DNA from: Crocinitomicaceae bacterium
GTDB taxonomy: Bacteria; Bacteroidota; Bacteroidia; Flavobacteriales_D; Crocinitomicaceae
DNA length: 53,502 nt
Reading direction: 5' to 3'
Assembly (NCBI GenBank): GCA_024643555.1
Contig: JAHEMQ010000004.1
Span: 1 to 53,502 of the forward strand
Shown here: one piece after another, positions 17,345 through 25,756 of the stretch
How the letters are laid out: every line of letters starts with the position of its first letter
Numbering within the stretch: the first letter of the stretch is position 1
Translations under genes and position numbers: made by a program
The notes under the pieces: model-generated
The model's input: only the letters and a program-made list of their open reading frames with translations
Databases searched by the model: none
What the model was told of the DNA's origin: nothing

Positions 17345-17416
17345 GCCGGTGTAGCTCAGGGGTAGAGCGCTTCCTTGGTAAGGAAGAGGCCACGAGTTCA
17401 ATTCTCGTCATTGGCT
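17345..17416 (+). tRNA. tRNA-Thr (anticodon GGT)
   Basis: Anticodon stem CTTCC/GGAAG encloses TTGGTAA, giving GGT. The acceptor stem GCCGGTG/CATTGGC contains two adjacent G-T (G-U) pairs at positions 4 and 5. The T loop reads TTCAATT. It completes a four-tRNA set with two threonine isoacceptors directly before tuf. Confidence 0.93.
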
Positions 17417-17436
17417 CAGTATGAAAAAAGAAGTTG

Positions 17437-17466
17437 AATCCTTTCCATTTGATGGTAAAGGATTTT
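17437..17466 (+). terminator. Hairpin between the tRNA genes and tuf
   Basis: AATCCTTT-CCAT pairs with ATGG-AAAGGATT (one bulged T, three-base loop), followed by a short T run. It may be a partial terminator or a processing site separating tRNA from tuf mRNA. Confidence 0.5.
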
Positions 17467-17507
17467 ATGATAAATAAGTATATTATTAACTAAGTAACAA
17501 AAAAAAA

Positions 17508-18695
17508 ATGGCTAAGGAAAATTTTGACCGTTCCAAACCACACGTGAACATTGGTACTATTGGACACGTTGACCATGGTAAGACTACGTTGACTGCAGCA
17601 ATCTCTAGCGTACTTGCTTCTAAGGGATTGGCTCAGGTTCGTGATTTCTCTTCAATTGATAATGCGCCAGAAGAAAAAGAGCGTGGTATCACTATTAACA
17701 CTTCGCACATTGAGTACGAAACAGCAAACCGTCACTACGCACACGTTGACTGTCCAGGTCACGCCGATTACGTAAAGAACATGGTTACTGGAGCAGCTCA
17801 AATGGACGGAGCGATTTTAGTAGTTGCTGCAACTGATGGACCGATGCCACAAACTCGTGAGCACATCCTTCTTGGTCGTCAGGTTGGAGTTCCTCGTTTG
17901 GTTGTATTCATGAATAAAGTGGATATGGTAGACGATGCTGAGTTATTAGAATTGGTTGAAATGGAAGTACGTGAATTGCTTTCATTCTACAAATACGATG
18001 GTGACAATGCACCAGTAATTCAAGGTTCTGCTTTAGGAGCATTGAACGGAGAAGAGAAATGGGTTGCTACTGTAGACGCATTAATGGAAGCAGTTGATTC
18101 ATACATTGAACTTCCTCCACGTGATGTTGACAAGCCGTTCTTGATGCCAGTTGAAGACGTATTTACGATTACAGGTCGTGGTACAGTTGTAACGGGTCGT
18201 ATCGAAACAGGTGTAATCAACTCTGGAGATCCAGTTGAGATCTTAGGGATGGGAGAGACTAAATTGACATCTACAGTTACAGGTGTTGAGATGTTCCGTA
18301 AAATGTTAGATCGTGGTGAAGCAGGTGATAACGCAGGTTTATTGTTACGTGGTATTGAGAAAACTCAAATCAAACGTGGAATGGTAATCTGTAAACCAGG
18401 TTCAACTACTCCTCACCAAGAGTTTAAAGCTGAGATCTACGTATTGAAGAAAGAAGAAGGTGGTCGCCACACTCCTTTCCACAACAAATACCGTCCTCAA
18501 TTCTATTTCCGTACAACAGACGTTACAGGAGAAATCTTCTTAACTGATGGTCGCGAGATGGTAATGCCAGGTGACAACGTATCAATCACTGTTAAATTGA
18601 TTGTACCAGTTGCGATGGACAAAGGACTTCGTTTTGCAATCCGCGAGGGTGGTAGAACAGTAGGTGCTGGTCAGGTTACTGAAATCGTAGCTTAA
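17508..18695 (+). CDS. tuf: Elongation factor Tu
   Basis: This 395-residue GTPase delivers aminoacyl-tRNA to the ribosome. The N-terminal GTP-binding motifs are complete: GHVDHGKT near residue 19, the switch region with [20 protein letters not shown], and NKVD. Domains II and III follow ([18 protein letters not shown], and the end [13 protein letters not shown]). The gene follows four tRNA genes and is followed by tRNA-Trp and secE, the classical bacterial tufB arrangement. Codon choice is strongly biased (for example CGT for Arg), as expected for very high expression. A strong hairpin terminator lies 25 bp after the stop. Confidence 0.99.
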   Translation: MAKENFDRSKPHVNIGTIGHVDHGKTTLTAAISSVLASKGLAQVRDFSSIDNAPEEKERGITINTSHIEYETANRHYAHVDCPGHADYVKNMVTGAAQMDGAILVVAATDGPMPQTREHILLGRQVGVPRLVVFMNKVDMVDDAELLELVEMEVRELLSFYKYDGDNAPVIQGSALGALNGEEKWVATVDALMEAVDSYIELPPRDVDKPFLMPVEDVFTITGRGTVVTGRIETGVINSGDPVEILGMGETKLTSTVTGVEMFRKMLDRGEAGDNAGLLLRGIEKTQIKRGMVICKPGSTTPHQEFKAEIYVLKKEEGGRHTPFHNKYRPQFYFRTTDVTGEIFLTDGREMVMPGDNVSITVKLIVPVAMDKGLRFAIREGGRTVGAGQVTEIVA

Positions 18696-18720
18696 TACAA
18701 AACAACATAGTTTTAAGTAA

Positions 18721-18745
18721 GGGGAGTTTTACAACTCCCCTTTTT
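18721..18745 (+). terminator. Rho-independent terminator after tuf
   Basis: GGGGAGTT, loop TTAC, AACTCCCC, then TTTTT: an eight-bp perfect stem with U tract. It ends 3 bp before tRNA-Trp, so secE-nusG and downstream genes depend on readthrough or another start. Confidence 0.85.
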
Positions 18746-18747
18746 AA

Positions 18748-18820
18748 ACGGGTGTAGCTCAGCTGGTAGAGTGGTGGTTTCCAAAACCATTGGTCGTGGG
18801 TTCGAATCCTACCGCCCGTG
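18748..18820 (+). tRNA. tRNA-Trp (anticodon CCA)
   Basis: Acceptor ACGGGTG pairs with CGCCCGT and the discriminator is G, the tryptophan identity base. The anticodon loop TTCCAAA gives CCA, and the T loop is TTCGAAT. It lies between tuf and secE, as in many bacteria. Confidence 0.95.
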
Positions 18821-18840
18821 CTCAATTAAAATTGAAATAA

Positions 18841-19062
18841 GTGTCAAAAATTAGATCATATTTTCAGGAAACTTACCATGAAATGGTACACAATGTAACG
18901 TGGCCAACATGGAAAGAACTACAGAACAATACCATCTTGGTTGTTGTTGCATCTGTTCTCATAGCACTTGTCATTTTTGCAATGGATTATACCTTTGGTA
19001 TTTCTGGTGAAGAAGGTTCATTGTGGAAGGGATTACTTGGTTTTATTTACGGATCGTTCTAA
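18841..19062 (+). CDS. secE: Preprotein translocase subunit SecE
   Basis: This 73-residue protein is the clamp subunit of the SecYEG channel. It has the conserved amphipathic region (QETYHEMVHNVTWPTWKELQN) before a single membrane helix (about residues 30-50). It starts with GTG: the frame has no better ATG and the N-terminus fits the single-helix form of SecE. It lies 20 bp after tRNA-Trp and 11 bp before nusG, the canonical secE-nusG pairing. The gene is easily missed because of its size and start codon. Confidence 0.95.
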   Translation: MSKIRSYFQETYHEMVHNVTWPTWKELQNNTILVVVASVLIALVIFAMDYTFGISGEEGSLWKGLLGFIYGSF

Positions 19063-19073
19063 CAAATTAAGTA

Positions 19074-19625
19074 ATGGCAGAGATTGTTAAGAAATGGTAT
19101 GTAGTTCGTGCCGTAAGCGGTAAGGAGAAGAAGGTGAAGGAATATCTTGAACTAGAGATTTCCAGAATGAAGTTGAATGATTATGTGAACCAAGTTCTTA
19201 TTCCAACAGAAAAAGTCTTTAAAATCCAAAATGGTAAAAAAGTAAATAAAGAAAAAGCCTTTTTACCTGGATACGTTTTAATCGAAGCAGCATTAGTCGG
19301 AGAGGTTAGCCACGTGATCAAGAGTATTCCAAATGTAATTGGATTCCTTGGGACTGAAAAAGGTGGTGCACCCGTTCCAATGCGCTTAGCGGAAGTCAAT
19401 CGAATTTTAGGAAAAGTAGATGAATTAGCAATAACAGAGGAAGAATTGAAAATTCCATTTGTTGTTGGTGAATCAGTAAAAGTGATTGATGGTCCGTTCA
19501 ATAACTTCAGCGGAGTAATTGATGAAATAAACGAAGAGAAGAAAAAATTGAAAGTAATGGTCAAAATATTTGGCCGAAAAAACCTTTTGGAGCTCAACTA
19601 CATGCAAGTTGAGAAAGAAGGGTAA
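19074..19625 (+). CDS. nusG: Transcription elongation/antitermination factor NusG
   Basis: This 183-residue protein binds RNA polymerase at the clamp and couples it to ribosomes or to Rho. The NGN domain spans about residues 5-115 (KKWYVVRAVSGKEKKVKEYL at the start, AFLPGYVLIEA in the middle). The C-terminal KOW domain follows with VGESVKVIDGPFNNFSGVI and ends at FGRKNLLELNYMQVEK. Length and order are standard, and it is followed by an 82-bp leader and rplK. Confidence 0.98.
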   Translation: MAEIVKKWYVVRAVSGKEKKVKEYLELEISRMKLNDYVNQVLIPTEKVFKIQNGKKVNKEKAFLPGYVLIEAALVGEVSHVIKSIPNVIGFLGTEKGGAPVPMRLAEVNRILGKVDELAITEEELKIPFVVGESVKVIDGPFNNFSGVIDEINEEKKKLKVMVKIFGRKNLLELNYMQVEKEG

Positions 19626-19645
19626 AAGTTGTATTAACCGTAGGA

Positions 19646-19683
19646 GTGAGTCCGATGATTAAAGCTTCCCATCACCGATTCAC
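19646..19683 (+). promoter_or_regulatory. Structured leader before rplK-rplA (candidate L1 autoregulatory site)
   Basis: GTGAGTCCGATGAT (19646-19659) can pair with ATCACCGATTCAC (19671-19683), leaving one bulge, one mismatch and an 11-base loop. There is no T run, so it is not a terminator. In other bacteria ribosomal protein L1 binds a leader hairpin upstream of L11-L1 to repress the operon. This hairpin is in the same place, but its match to an L1 site is inference. Confidence 0.45.
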
Positions 19684-19707
19684 GTTGACTACATAATTTT
19701 AATATAT

Positions 19708-20154
19708 ATGGCTAAAGAAGTAGCAGCATTGATCAAATTGCAGATCAAAGGAGGCGCAGCCAACCCATCACCGCCAATCGGACCAGCTTTAGGTGCGAAG
19801 GGGGTAAACATCATGGAGTTTTGTAAGCAGTTTAATGCTCGTACTCAAGATAAAATGGGTAAGGTAGTTCCGGTCGTTATCACTGTTTATGGTGATAAGT
19901 CCTTTGACTTTGTTCTCAAAACACCACCAGCGGCGGTACAAATCATCGAGCACACAAAAATTAAAAAAGGTTCTTCTGAGCCGAATCGTGTTAAAGTTGG
20001 TTCCATTTCTTGGGATCAAGTACGCATGATTGCGGAAGACAAGTTACCTGATTTAAATTGTTTTACCGTTGATGCAGCAATGCGAATGGTTGCGGGAACG
20101 GCAAGAAGTATGGGGGTAACCGTTAAAGGTGGAGACGCTCCTAAATCCAAATAA
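19708..20154 (+). CDS. rplK: 50S ribosomal protein L11
   Basis: This 148-residue protein binds the GTPase-associated centre of 23S rRNA. The N-terminal domain shows [20 protein letters not shown] and the C-terminal RNA-binding domain shows the [12 protein letters not shown] ending. The [14 protein letters not shown] linker is typical. It is first in the rplK-rplA-rplJ-rplL run, with only 9 bp to rplA, and an 82-bp leader with a hairpin precedes it. Confidence 0.99.
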   Translation: MAKEVAALIKLQIKGGAANPSPPIGPALGAKGVNIMEFCKQFNARTQDKMGKVVPVVITVYGDKSFDFVLKTPPAAVQIIEHTKIKKGSSEPNRVKVGSISWDQVRMIAEDKLPDLNCFTVDAAMRMVAGTARSMGVTVKGGDAPKSK

Positions 20155-20163
20155 TTTAATGTT

Positions 20164-20859
20164 ATGAAAAGAGTTTCTAAAAAAAGAAAAGAGGTCTTGT
20201 CAAAATTTGATTTGACAAAAGCCTACACTCTATCTGAAGCATGTGATTTGGTGAAGGGAATTTCTACAACCAAATTCGATGCCTCTGTAGATATCTGTGT
20301 TCGTTTGGGGGTTGATCCTCGTAAAGCGAATCAAATGGTACGTGGAACTGTTGCATTGCCTCATGGAACTGGTAAGGATATTAAAGTACTTGTACTTTGT
20401 ACTCCAGACAAGGAAAAAGAAGCAATCGACGCAGGTGCAGAATACGTGGGATTGGACGACTACATTGAGAAAATCAAAGGTGGTTGGACAGACATCGACG
20501 TAATTATTACAATGCCTTCAGTTATGGGTAAAGTAGGTGCACTAGGTAGAGTTCTTGGACCACGTGGTTTAATGCCTAACCCGAAAACTGGAACAGTAAC
20601 CATGGAAATTGGTAAAGCTGTAACAGAAGTGAAAGCTGGTAAAATCGACTTTAAAGTTGATAAATACGGTATCATTCACTCTTCGGTAGGGAAAGTTAGT
20701 TTTGAAGGAGACAAAATTCGCGAAAACGCGCATGAGTTGATTCAAACACTAGTGAAGTTAAAACCATCTGCTGCAAAAGGTACTTATATTAAAAGTATCT
20801 ACCTGAGCTCAACGATGAGTCCAGGGATACAAATTGACGCGAAGTCTGTTACTGCTTAA
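20164..20859 (+). CDS. rplA: 50S ribosomal protein L1
   Basis: This 231-residue protein forms the L1 stalk that moves deacylated tRNA out of the E site and often represses its own operon. Family motifs include [43 protein letters not shown] and PNPKTGTVT, with normal length. It is 11 bp from rplJ, in one polycistron. Confidence 0.99.
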   Translation: MKRVSKKRKEVLSKFDLTKAYTLSEACDLVKGISTTKFDASVDICVRLGVDPRKANQMVRGTVALPHGTGKDIKVLVLCTPDKEKEAIDAGAEYVGLDDYIEKIKGGWTDIDVIITMPSVMGKVGALGRVLGPRGLMPNPKTGTVTMEIGKAVTEVKAGKIDFKVDKYGIIHSSVGKVSFEGDKIRENAHELIQTLVKLKPSAAKGTYIKSIYLSSTMSPGIQIDAKSVTA

Positions 20860-20870
20860 TACTTAAAGAA

Positions 20871-21392
20871 ATGACAAGAGAAGAAAAAGCACAGTACATC
20901 AGCGATTTGGCGGCAGAATTAACTGCTAACAATGTGTTGTATCTAGCAGACACAGCAGAATTAACAGTAGAGACAGTAAACGCTTTACGTAGAAGATGTT
21001 TTCAATCAAACATCTCCATGCGTGTAGTGAAAAATGCATTGCTTCAAAAAGCGATGGACCAAGTAGAAGGGAAAGATTTCGGTGCATTGAGAGATGTATT
21101 GAAAGGATCAACTTCTGTGATGTTCAGCGAAGTAGCAAATGCTCCAGCAAAATTGATCGCAGATTTTCGTAAGAAATCTCCGAAACCAATTCTTAAAGGA
21201 GCCTACATTGATGAAGCAGTTTTCGTTGGCGATAACCAATTATCAGTTCTTGAATCACTGAAAAGTAAAGAAGAATTGGTTGGGGAAATCATCGGAATGT
21301 TGCAAAGTCCTGCTCAAAATGTATTGTCTGCTCTTAAAGGTTCTGGTAGTACAATCGCTGGAATCCTTAAAACGCTCGAAGAACGAGCATAA
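20871..21392 (+). CDS. rplJ: 50S ribosomal protein L10
   Basis: This 173-residue protein is the base of the ribosomal stalk and carries L7/L12 dimers on its C-terminal helix. The N-terminal domain begins MTREEKAQYISDLAAEL and has LRRRCFQSNISMRVVKNALL, a normal RNA-binding part. Only 11 bp separate it from rplA, so it lacks the long L10-binding leader seen in enterobacteria. rplL follows after 34 bp. Confidence 0.98.
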   Translation: MTREEKAQYISDLAAELTANNVLYLADTAELTVETVNALRRRCFQSNISMRVVKNALLQKAMDQVEGKDFGALRDVLKGSTSVMFSEVANAPAKLIADFRKKSPKPILKGAYIDEAVFVGDNQLSVLESLKSKEELVGEIIGMLQSPAQNVLSALKGSGSTIAGILKTLEERA

Positions 21393-21426
21393 ATTATTAA
21401 TAATAACCTATTTAAATTAAAATAAA

Positions 21427-21807
21427 ATGGCTGATTTAAAGCAAATTGCAGAAACGTTAGTTAACCTTACAGTAAAAGAAGTAAGCGAGTTAGCAACAAT
21501 TTTAAAAGATGAATACGGAATCGAACCAGCTGCTGCTGCTCCAGTAATGATGGCCGGTGGTGCTGCTGCTGGTGGTGGTGAAGCTGCTGCTGAGAAAACT
21601 GAATTCGACGTTATCTTGAAAGCTGGTGGTGCAAACAAACTAGCAGTAGTTAAACTTGTGAAAGAATTGACTGGTAACGGATTGAAAGAATCTAAAGACC
21701 TAGTTGATGCTGCTCCTGCAACATTGAAAGAAGGAGTATCTAAAGACGAAGCTGAAGGACTTAAAAAGTCTTTGGAAGAAGCTGGAGCTGAAGTAGAGAT
21801 TAAGTAA
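21427..21807 (+). CDS. rplL: 50S ribosomal protein L7/L12
   Basis: This 126-residue protein is the multicopy stalk protein that recruits translational GTPases. It has an N-terminal dimerisation helix, an Ala/Gly hinge ([21 protein letters not shown]), and the C-terminal domain [20 protein letters not shown] ending in [10 protein letters not shown]. The GCT-rich hinge codons and other optimal codons fit a very highly expressed gene. A hairpin with a U tract follows before rpoB. Confidence 0.99.
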   Translation: MADLKQIAETLVNLTVKEVSELATILKDEYGIEPAAAAPVMMAGGAAAGGGEAAAEKTEFDVILKAGGANKLAVVKLVKELTGNGLKESKDLVDAAPATLKEGVSKDEAEGLKKSLEEAGAEVEIK

Positions 21808-21822
21808 TTAATCCCACAATAT

Positions 21823-21868
21823 ACAGGAAAGGCACCGCTATTTTAGCGGGTGCCTTCTCCTGTTTTTT
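21823..21868 (+). terminator. Attenuator/terminator between rplL and rpoB
   Basis: GGCACCGCTA pairs with TAGCGGGTGCC (one bulged G), extended outward by ACAGGA/TCCTGT, then six T. Its place after rplL suggests partial termination, lowering rpoBC relative to the ribosomal proteins, as known for this operon in other bacteria. Confidence 0.75.
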
Positions 21869-21916
21869 CGCATGTTGATTTTGACAGAATAATCGAATAA
21901 CTAAAAAATAAAAGCC

Positions 21917-24900
21917 TTGGCAACATCAAATAATTCAACCCGAATTAATTTTGCTTCAAGCAAAAATCAATTTGAATATCCGGATTTCCTGGAAATTCAG
22001 TTAAAATCCTTCCAAGAATTCTTTCAGTTGGAAACAACCCCGGAGAATCGTGAGAGTGAAGGACTTTTTAAAGTTTTCGCAGAAAACTTCCCAATTACCG
22101 ATACAAGAAACCAATTTGTATTAGAGTTTTTGGATTACTTTATCGATCCACCAAGATATTCCATCGAAGAGTGTATCGAACGCGGATTGACTTATAGCGT
22201 TCCGTTAAAAGCTAAATTGAAATTATATTGTACGGACCCTGAGCACGAGGATTTTGAAACCATCGTTCAGGATGTTTATTTAGGTACAATTCCTTATATG
22301 ACTCCGAAAGGGTCTTTCGTTGTAAATGGTGCAGAACGTGTGATCGTTTCCCAATTACATCGTTCACCGGGTGTGTTCTTCGGTCAAAGCCGTCACGCAA
22401 ATGGTACCAAATTGTACTCTGCTCGTATCATTCCTTTCAAAGGATCTTGGATTGAATTCGCGACAGATATCAATAACATCATGTATGCCTACATCGATCG
22501 TAAGAAAAAATTACCGGTAACAACTTTGTTCCGTGCAATTGGTTACGAAACCGATCGTGATATCCTCGAAATTTTTGGATTGGCTGATGAAGTCAAGGTC
22601 AATAAAGCCAATTTGAAAAAATTAGTTGGACGTCGATTAGCTGCACGTGTGCTTAAAACATGGATTGAAGATTTCGTGGATGAAGATACTGGAGAAGTAG
22701 TATCAATCGAACGTAATGAAGTCATCCTAGATCGCGAGTTAGTGATCGGAGAAGAGCATTTGGATTCCATCATGGACTCTGGTGCAAAATCTTTGATTTT
22801 ACATAAAGAAGATGGTAACTCTACGGATTATACCATTATCTATAATACCTTACAAAAGGATACTTCCAACTCTGAAAAAGAAGCGGTTGAACACATTTAC
22901 CGCCAATTACGTAATGCAGATCCACCCGACTACGAAACGGCAAAAGGTGTATTCGAGAAATTATTCTTCTCAGATGCGCGCTATGATTTAGGAGAAGTTG
23001 GACGATTCCGTTTGAATAAAAAATTAGGATTGGATGATTCAGAAGAATCTCGTGTTCTTACTAAAACGGATATTATTAACATCATTAAATATTTGATCGA
23101 GTTAATTAACTCGAAAGCAGATATTGATGATATTGACCACTTATCGAATCGTCGCGTTCGTACCGTAGGTGAACAATTGTATGCTCAATTCGGTGTCGGT
23201 CTTGCAAGAATGGCTCGTACCATCCGTGAGCGTATGAACGTTCGTGATAATGAAGTATTTACTCCAATTGACTTGATTAACGCGAAAACACTTTCGTCTG
23301 TCATCAATTCATTCTTTGGTACGAATCAGTTATCTCAGTTCATGGATCAAACCAATCCACTTTCTGAAGTAACTCACAAACGCCGCTTGTCGGCTCTCGG
23401 ACCAGGCGGACTTTCTCGTGAAAGAGCAGGTTTCGAGGTTCGTGACGTTCACTACACGCACTATGGTCGTCTTTGTACGATTGAAACGCCGGAAGGACCA
23501 AACATTGGTTTGATTTCTTCCTTGTGTGTATTTGCGAAAGTAAATAAATTAGGGTTCATCGAAACGCCTTACCGTCGTGTTGAAAATGGTAAAGTTGTCT
23601 TGAATGAAGAGCCAGTTTACTTGGCAGCTGAAGAGGAAGATGCAAAAATGATTGCCCAAGCCAATGCGGTGATGGACGATAAAGGTAACTTCTTGTCGGA
23701 TGTTGTGAAGGCTCGTTTCGAAGGTGACTTCCCTGTGGTTGCGCCGAAAGATTTGAATTTGATGGACGTTGGTGCCAATCAAATTGCATCGATTGCCGCT
23801 TCATCAATTCCATTCTTGGAGCATGATGATGCCAACCGTGCGTTGATGGGATCAAACATGCAACGTCAAGCCGTTCCATTATTACGTCCAAATTCACCAA
23901 TTGTTGGTACTGGAATTGAGCGTTTGGTCGCACGTGATTCACGTGTGTTAATCAATGCTGAAGGTACAGGTACAGTTGAGTACGTGGATGCAAATGAAAT
24001 CGTGATTCGTTACGATTGGAATGAAGAAGATAAATTAGTGAGTTTCGATAGCGAAGTAACGCGTTACGGGTTAACGAAATTCATGAAAACTAACCAAAGT
24101 ACATGTATCAACTTAAAACCAATTGTTCAAAAAGGTGACAGAGTTGAAAAAGGACAAGTACTTTGTGAAGGTTATGCAACGCAGGCTGGAGAGTTGGCTT
24201 TAGGTCAAAACTTGAAAGTAGCTTTCATGCCTTGGAAAGGATATAACTTCGAGGATGCGATCGTGATTTCTGAAAAAGTTGTTCGTGACGATATCTTTAC
24301 ATCTGTGCACATCGATGAATATTCATTGGAAGTACGTGATACAAAACGTGGAATGGAAGAATTAACTTCGGATATTCCAAACGTAAGTGAAGAAGCAACG
24401 AAAGACTTGGATGAAAATGGATTGATCCGAATCGGAGCTGAAATTAAAGAAGGAGATATCCTCATCGGTAAAATTACACCGAAAGGGGAAACTGATCCTT
24501 CACCAGAAGAGAAATTATTACGTGCTATCTTTGGTGACAAAGCCGGTGATGTGAAAGATGCTTCTTTGAAAGCTGGACCATCATTGCGTGGAGTTGTGAT
24601 TGAGAAAAAATTATTCTCTCGCGCTATTAAAGACCGTAAATCAAAATCTCAGGATAAACCAATTCTTGAAACAATCGACGCAGAATACCAAAAAGATTTT
24701 GCTGACTTGAAAGAGAAATTAGCTGAAAAATTAGTGACAATTCTAGGAGAGCACAAATCGGCAGGCGTTTTCAATAACTTCAAGGAAGAGTTGATTAAGA
24801 AAGGAACAAAGTTTACAGTGAAAGCGTTAATGGCCTTGGATTACTCCATCGTGAATCCGTTGAACTGGACTTCTGATGCGAAAATCAATCAATTGATTAG

Positions 24901-25726
24901 TCGTGTAATCCATAACTTTAATATCAAAGCAAACGATTTACTTGGTAACTATAAACGACGTAAATTCCATATTTCAGTTGGAGATGAACTTCCTGCAGGA
25001 ATCGTGAAATTGGCAAAAGTTTATGTTGCTAAAAAACGTAAATTGAAAGTGGGTGATAAAATGGCGGGACGTCACGGAAATAAAGGTATTGTTGCGAACA
25101 TCGTTCGTCAAGAAGACATGCCTTTCCTTGAGGACGGAACTCCAGTTGATATCGTATTGAATCCACTTGGTGTACCATCTCGTATGAACCTTGGTCAGAT
25201 CTACGAAACAGTTCTTGGATGGGCAGGTGAAAAATTGGGTATGAAGTTCGCGACGCCAATTTTTGACGGTGCGAAACCATCTGAAATTGATGAGTGGACT
25301 GAAAAAGCAGGTGTTCCTAAATCAGGTAAAACCTACTTGTACGATGGTGGAACAGGTGAGCGTTTCCATCAGCCAGCAACGGTTGGGGTAATCTACATGT
25401 TGAAACTTTCTCACATGGTAGACGATAAAATGCACGCACGTTCTATCGGACCATACTCATTGATTACACAACAGCCACTTGGTGGTAAAGCACAATTCGG
25501 AGGTCAGCGTTTTGGTGAGATGGAGGTTTGGGCATTGGAAGCATTTGGTGCGGCTAATATCCTTCAAGAAATCTTGACTGTGAAATCGGATGACGTGATG
25601 GGTCGTGCGAAAGCTTACGAAGCAATTGTGAAAGGTGATAATATTCCTGAACCAGGAATTCCTGAATCTTTCAACGTATTGTTACACGAGCTTCGCGGAT
25701 TGTGTTTGAACGTATCAATGGACTAA
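21917..25726 (+). CDS. rpoB: DNA-directed RNA polymerase beta subunit
   Basis: This 1269-residue subunit forms one side of the RNA polymerase active centre and the rifampicin pocket. The rifampicin region is intact: [44 protein letters not shown] and KPSEIDEW regions near the end are standard. It is read from a TTG start at 21917: the sequence [18 protein letters not shown] fits the family's N-terminus and no ATG lies near it in frame. It is 30 bp before rpoC. Rif-resistance changes cannot be judged without an aligned reference. Confidence 0.98.
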   Translation: MATSNNSTRINFASSKNQFEYPDFLEIQLKSFQEFFQLETTPENRESEGLFKVFAENFPITDTRNQFVLEFLDYFIDPPRYSIEECIERGLTYSVPLKAKLKLYCTDPEHEDFETIVQDVYLGTIPYMTPKGSFVVNGAERVIVSQLHRSPGVFFGQSRHANGTKLYSARIIPFKGSWIEFATDINNIMYAYIDRKKKLPVTTLFRAIGYETDRDILEIFGLADEVKVNKANLKKLVGRRLAARVLKTWIEDFVDEDTGEVVSIERNEVILDRELVIGEEHLDSIMDSGAKSLILHKEDGNSTDYTIIYNTLQKDTSNSEKEAVEHIYRQLRNADPPDYETAKGVFEKLFFSDARYDLGEVGRFRLNKKLGLDDSEESRVLTKTDIINIIKYLIELINSKADIDDIDHLSNRRVRTVGEQLYAQFGVGLARMARTIRERMNVRDNEVFTPIDLINAKTLSSVINSFFGTNQLSQFMDQTNPLSEVTHKRRLSALGPGGLSRERAGFEVRDVHYTHYGRLCTIETPEGPNIGLISSLCVFAKVNKLGFIETPYRRVENGKVVLNEEPVYLAAEEEDAKMIAQANAVMDDKGNFLSDVVKARFEGDFPVVAPKDLNLMDVGANQIASIAASSIPFLEHDDANRALMGSNMQRQAVPLLRPNSPIVGTGIERLVARDSRVLINAEGTGTVEYVDANEIVIRYDWNEEDKLVSFDSEVTRYGLTKFMKTNQSTCINLKPIVQKGDRVEKGQVLCEGYATQAGELALGQNLKVAFMPWKGYNFEDAIVISEKVVRDDIFTSVHIDEYSLEVRDTKRGMEELTSDIPNVSEEATKDLDENGLIRIGAEIKEGDILIGKITPKGETDPSPEEKLLRAIFGDKAGDVKDASLKAGPSLRGVVIEKKLFSRAIKDRKSKSQDKPILETIDAEYQKDFADLKEKLAEKLVTILGEHKSAGVFNNFKEELIKKGTKFTVKALMALDYSIVNPLNWTSDAKINQLISRVIHNFNIKANDLLGNYKRRKFHISVGDELPAGIVKLAKVYVAKKRKLKVGDKMAGRHGNKGIVANIVRQEDMPFLEDGTPVDIVLNPLGVPSRMNLGQIYETVLGWAGEKLGMKFATPIFDGAKPSEIDEWTEKAGVPKSGKTYLYDGGTGERFHQPATVGVIYMLKLSHMVDDKMHARSIGPYSLITQQPLGGKAQFGGQRFGEMEVWALEAFGAANILQEILTVKSDDVMGRAKAYEAIVKGDNIPEPGIPESFNVLLHELRGLCLNVSMD

Positions 25727-25756
25727 TCGATTAATAACGAAAACATTATATAAAAA

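Noticed and set aside
21535-21595. GCT/GGT-rich repetitive stretch in rplL
   Set aside because: It is the normal Ala/Gly hinge of L7/L12 in optimal codons, not a mobile or regulatory repeat.
23556-23942. Minus-strand frame of 128 codons inside rpoB
   Set aside because: Same reason: shadow of rpoB, with His/Gln-rich composition from complementary codons.
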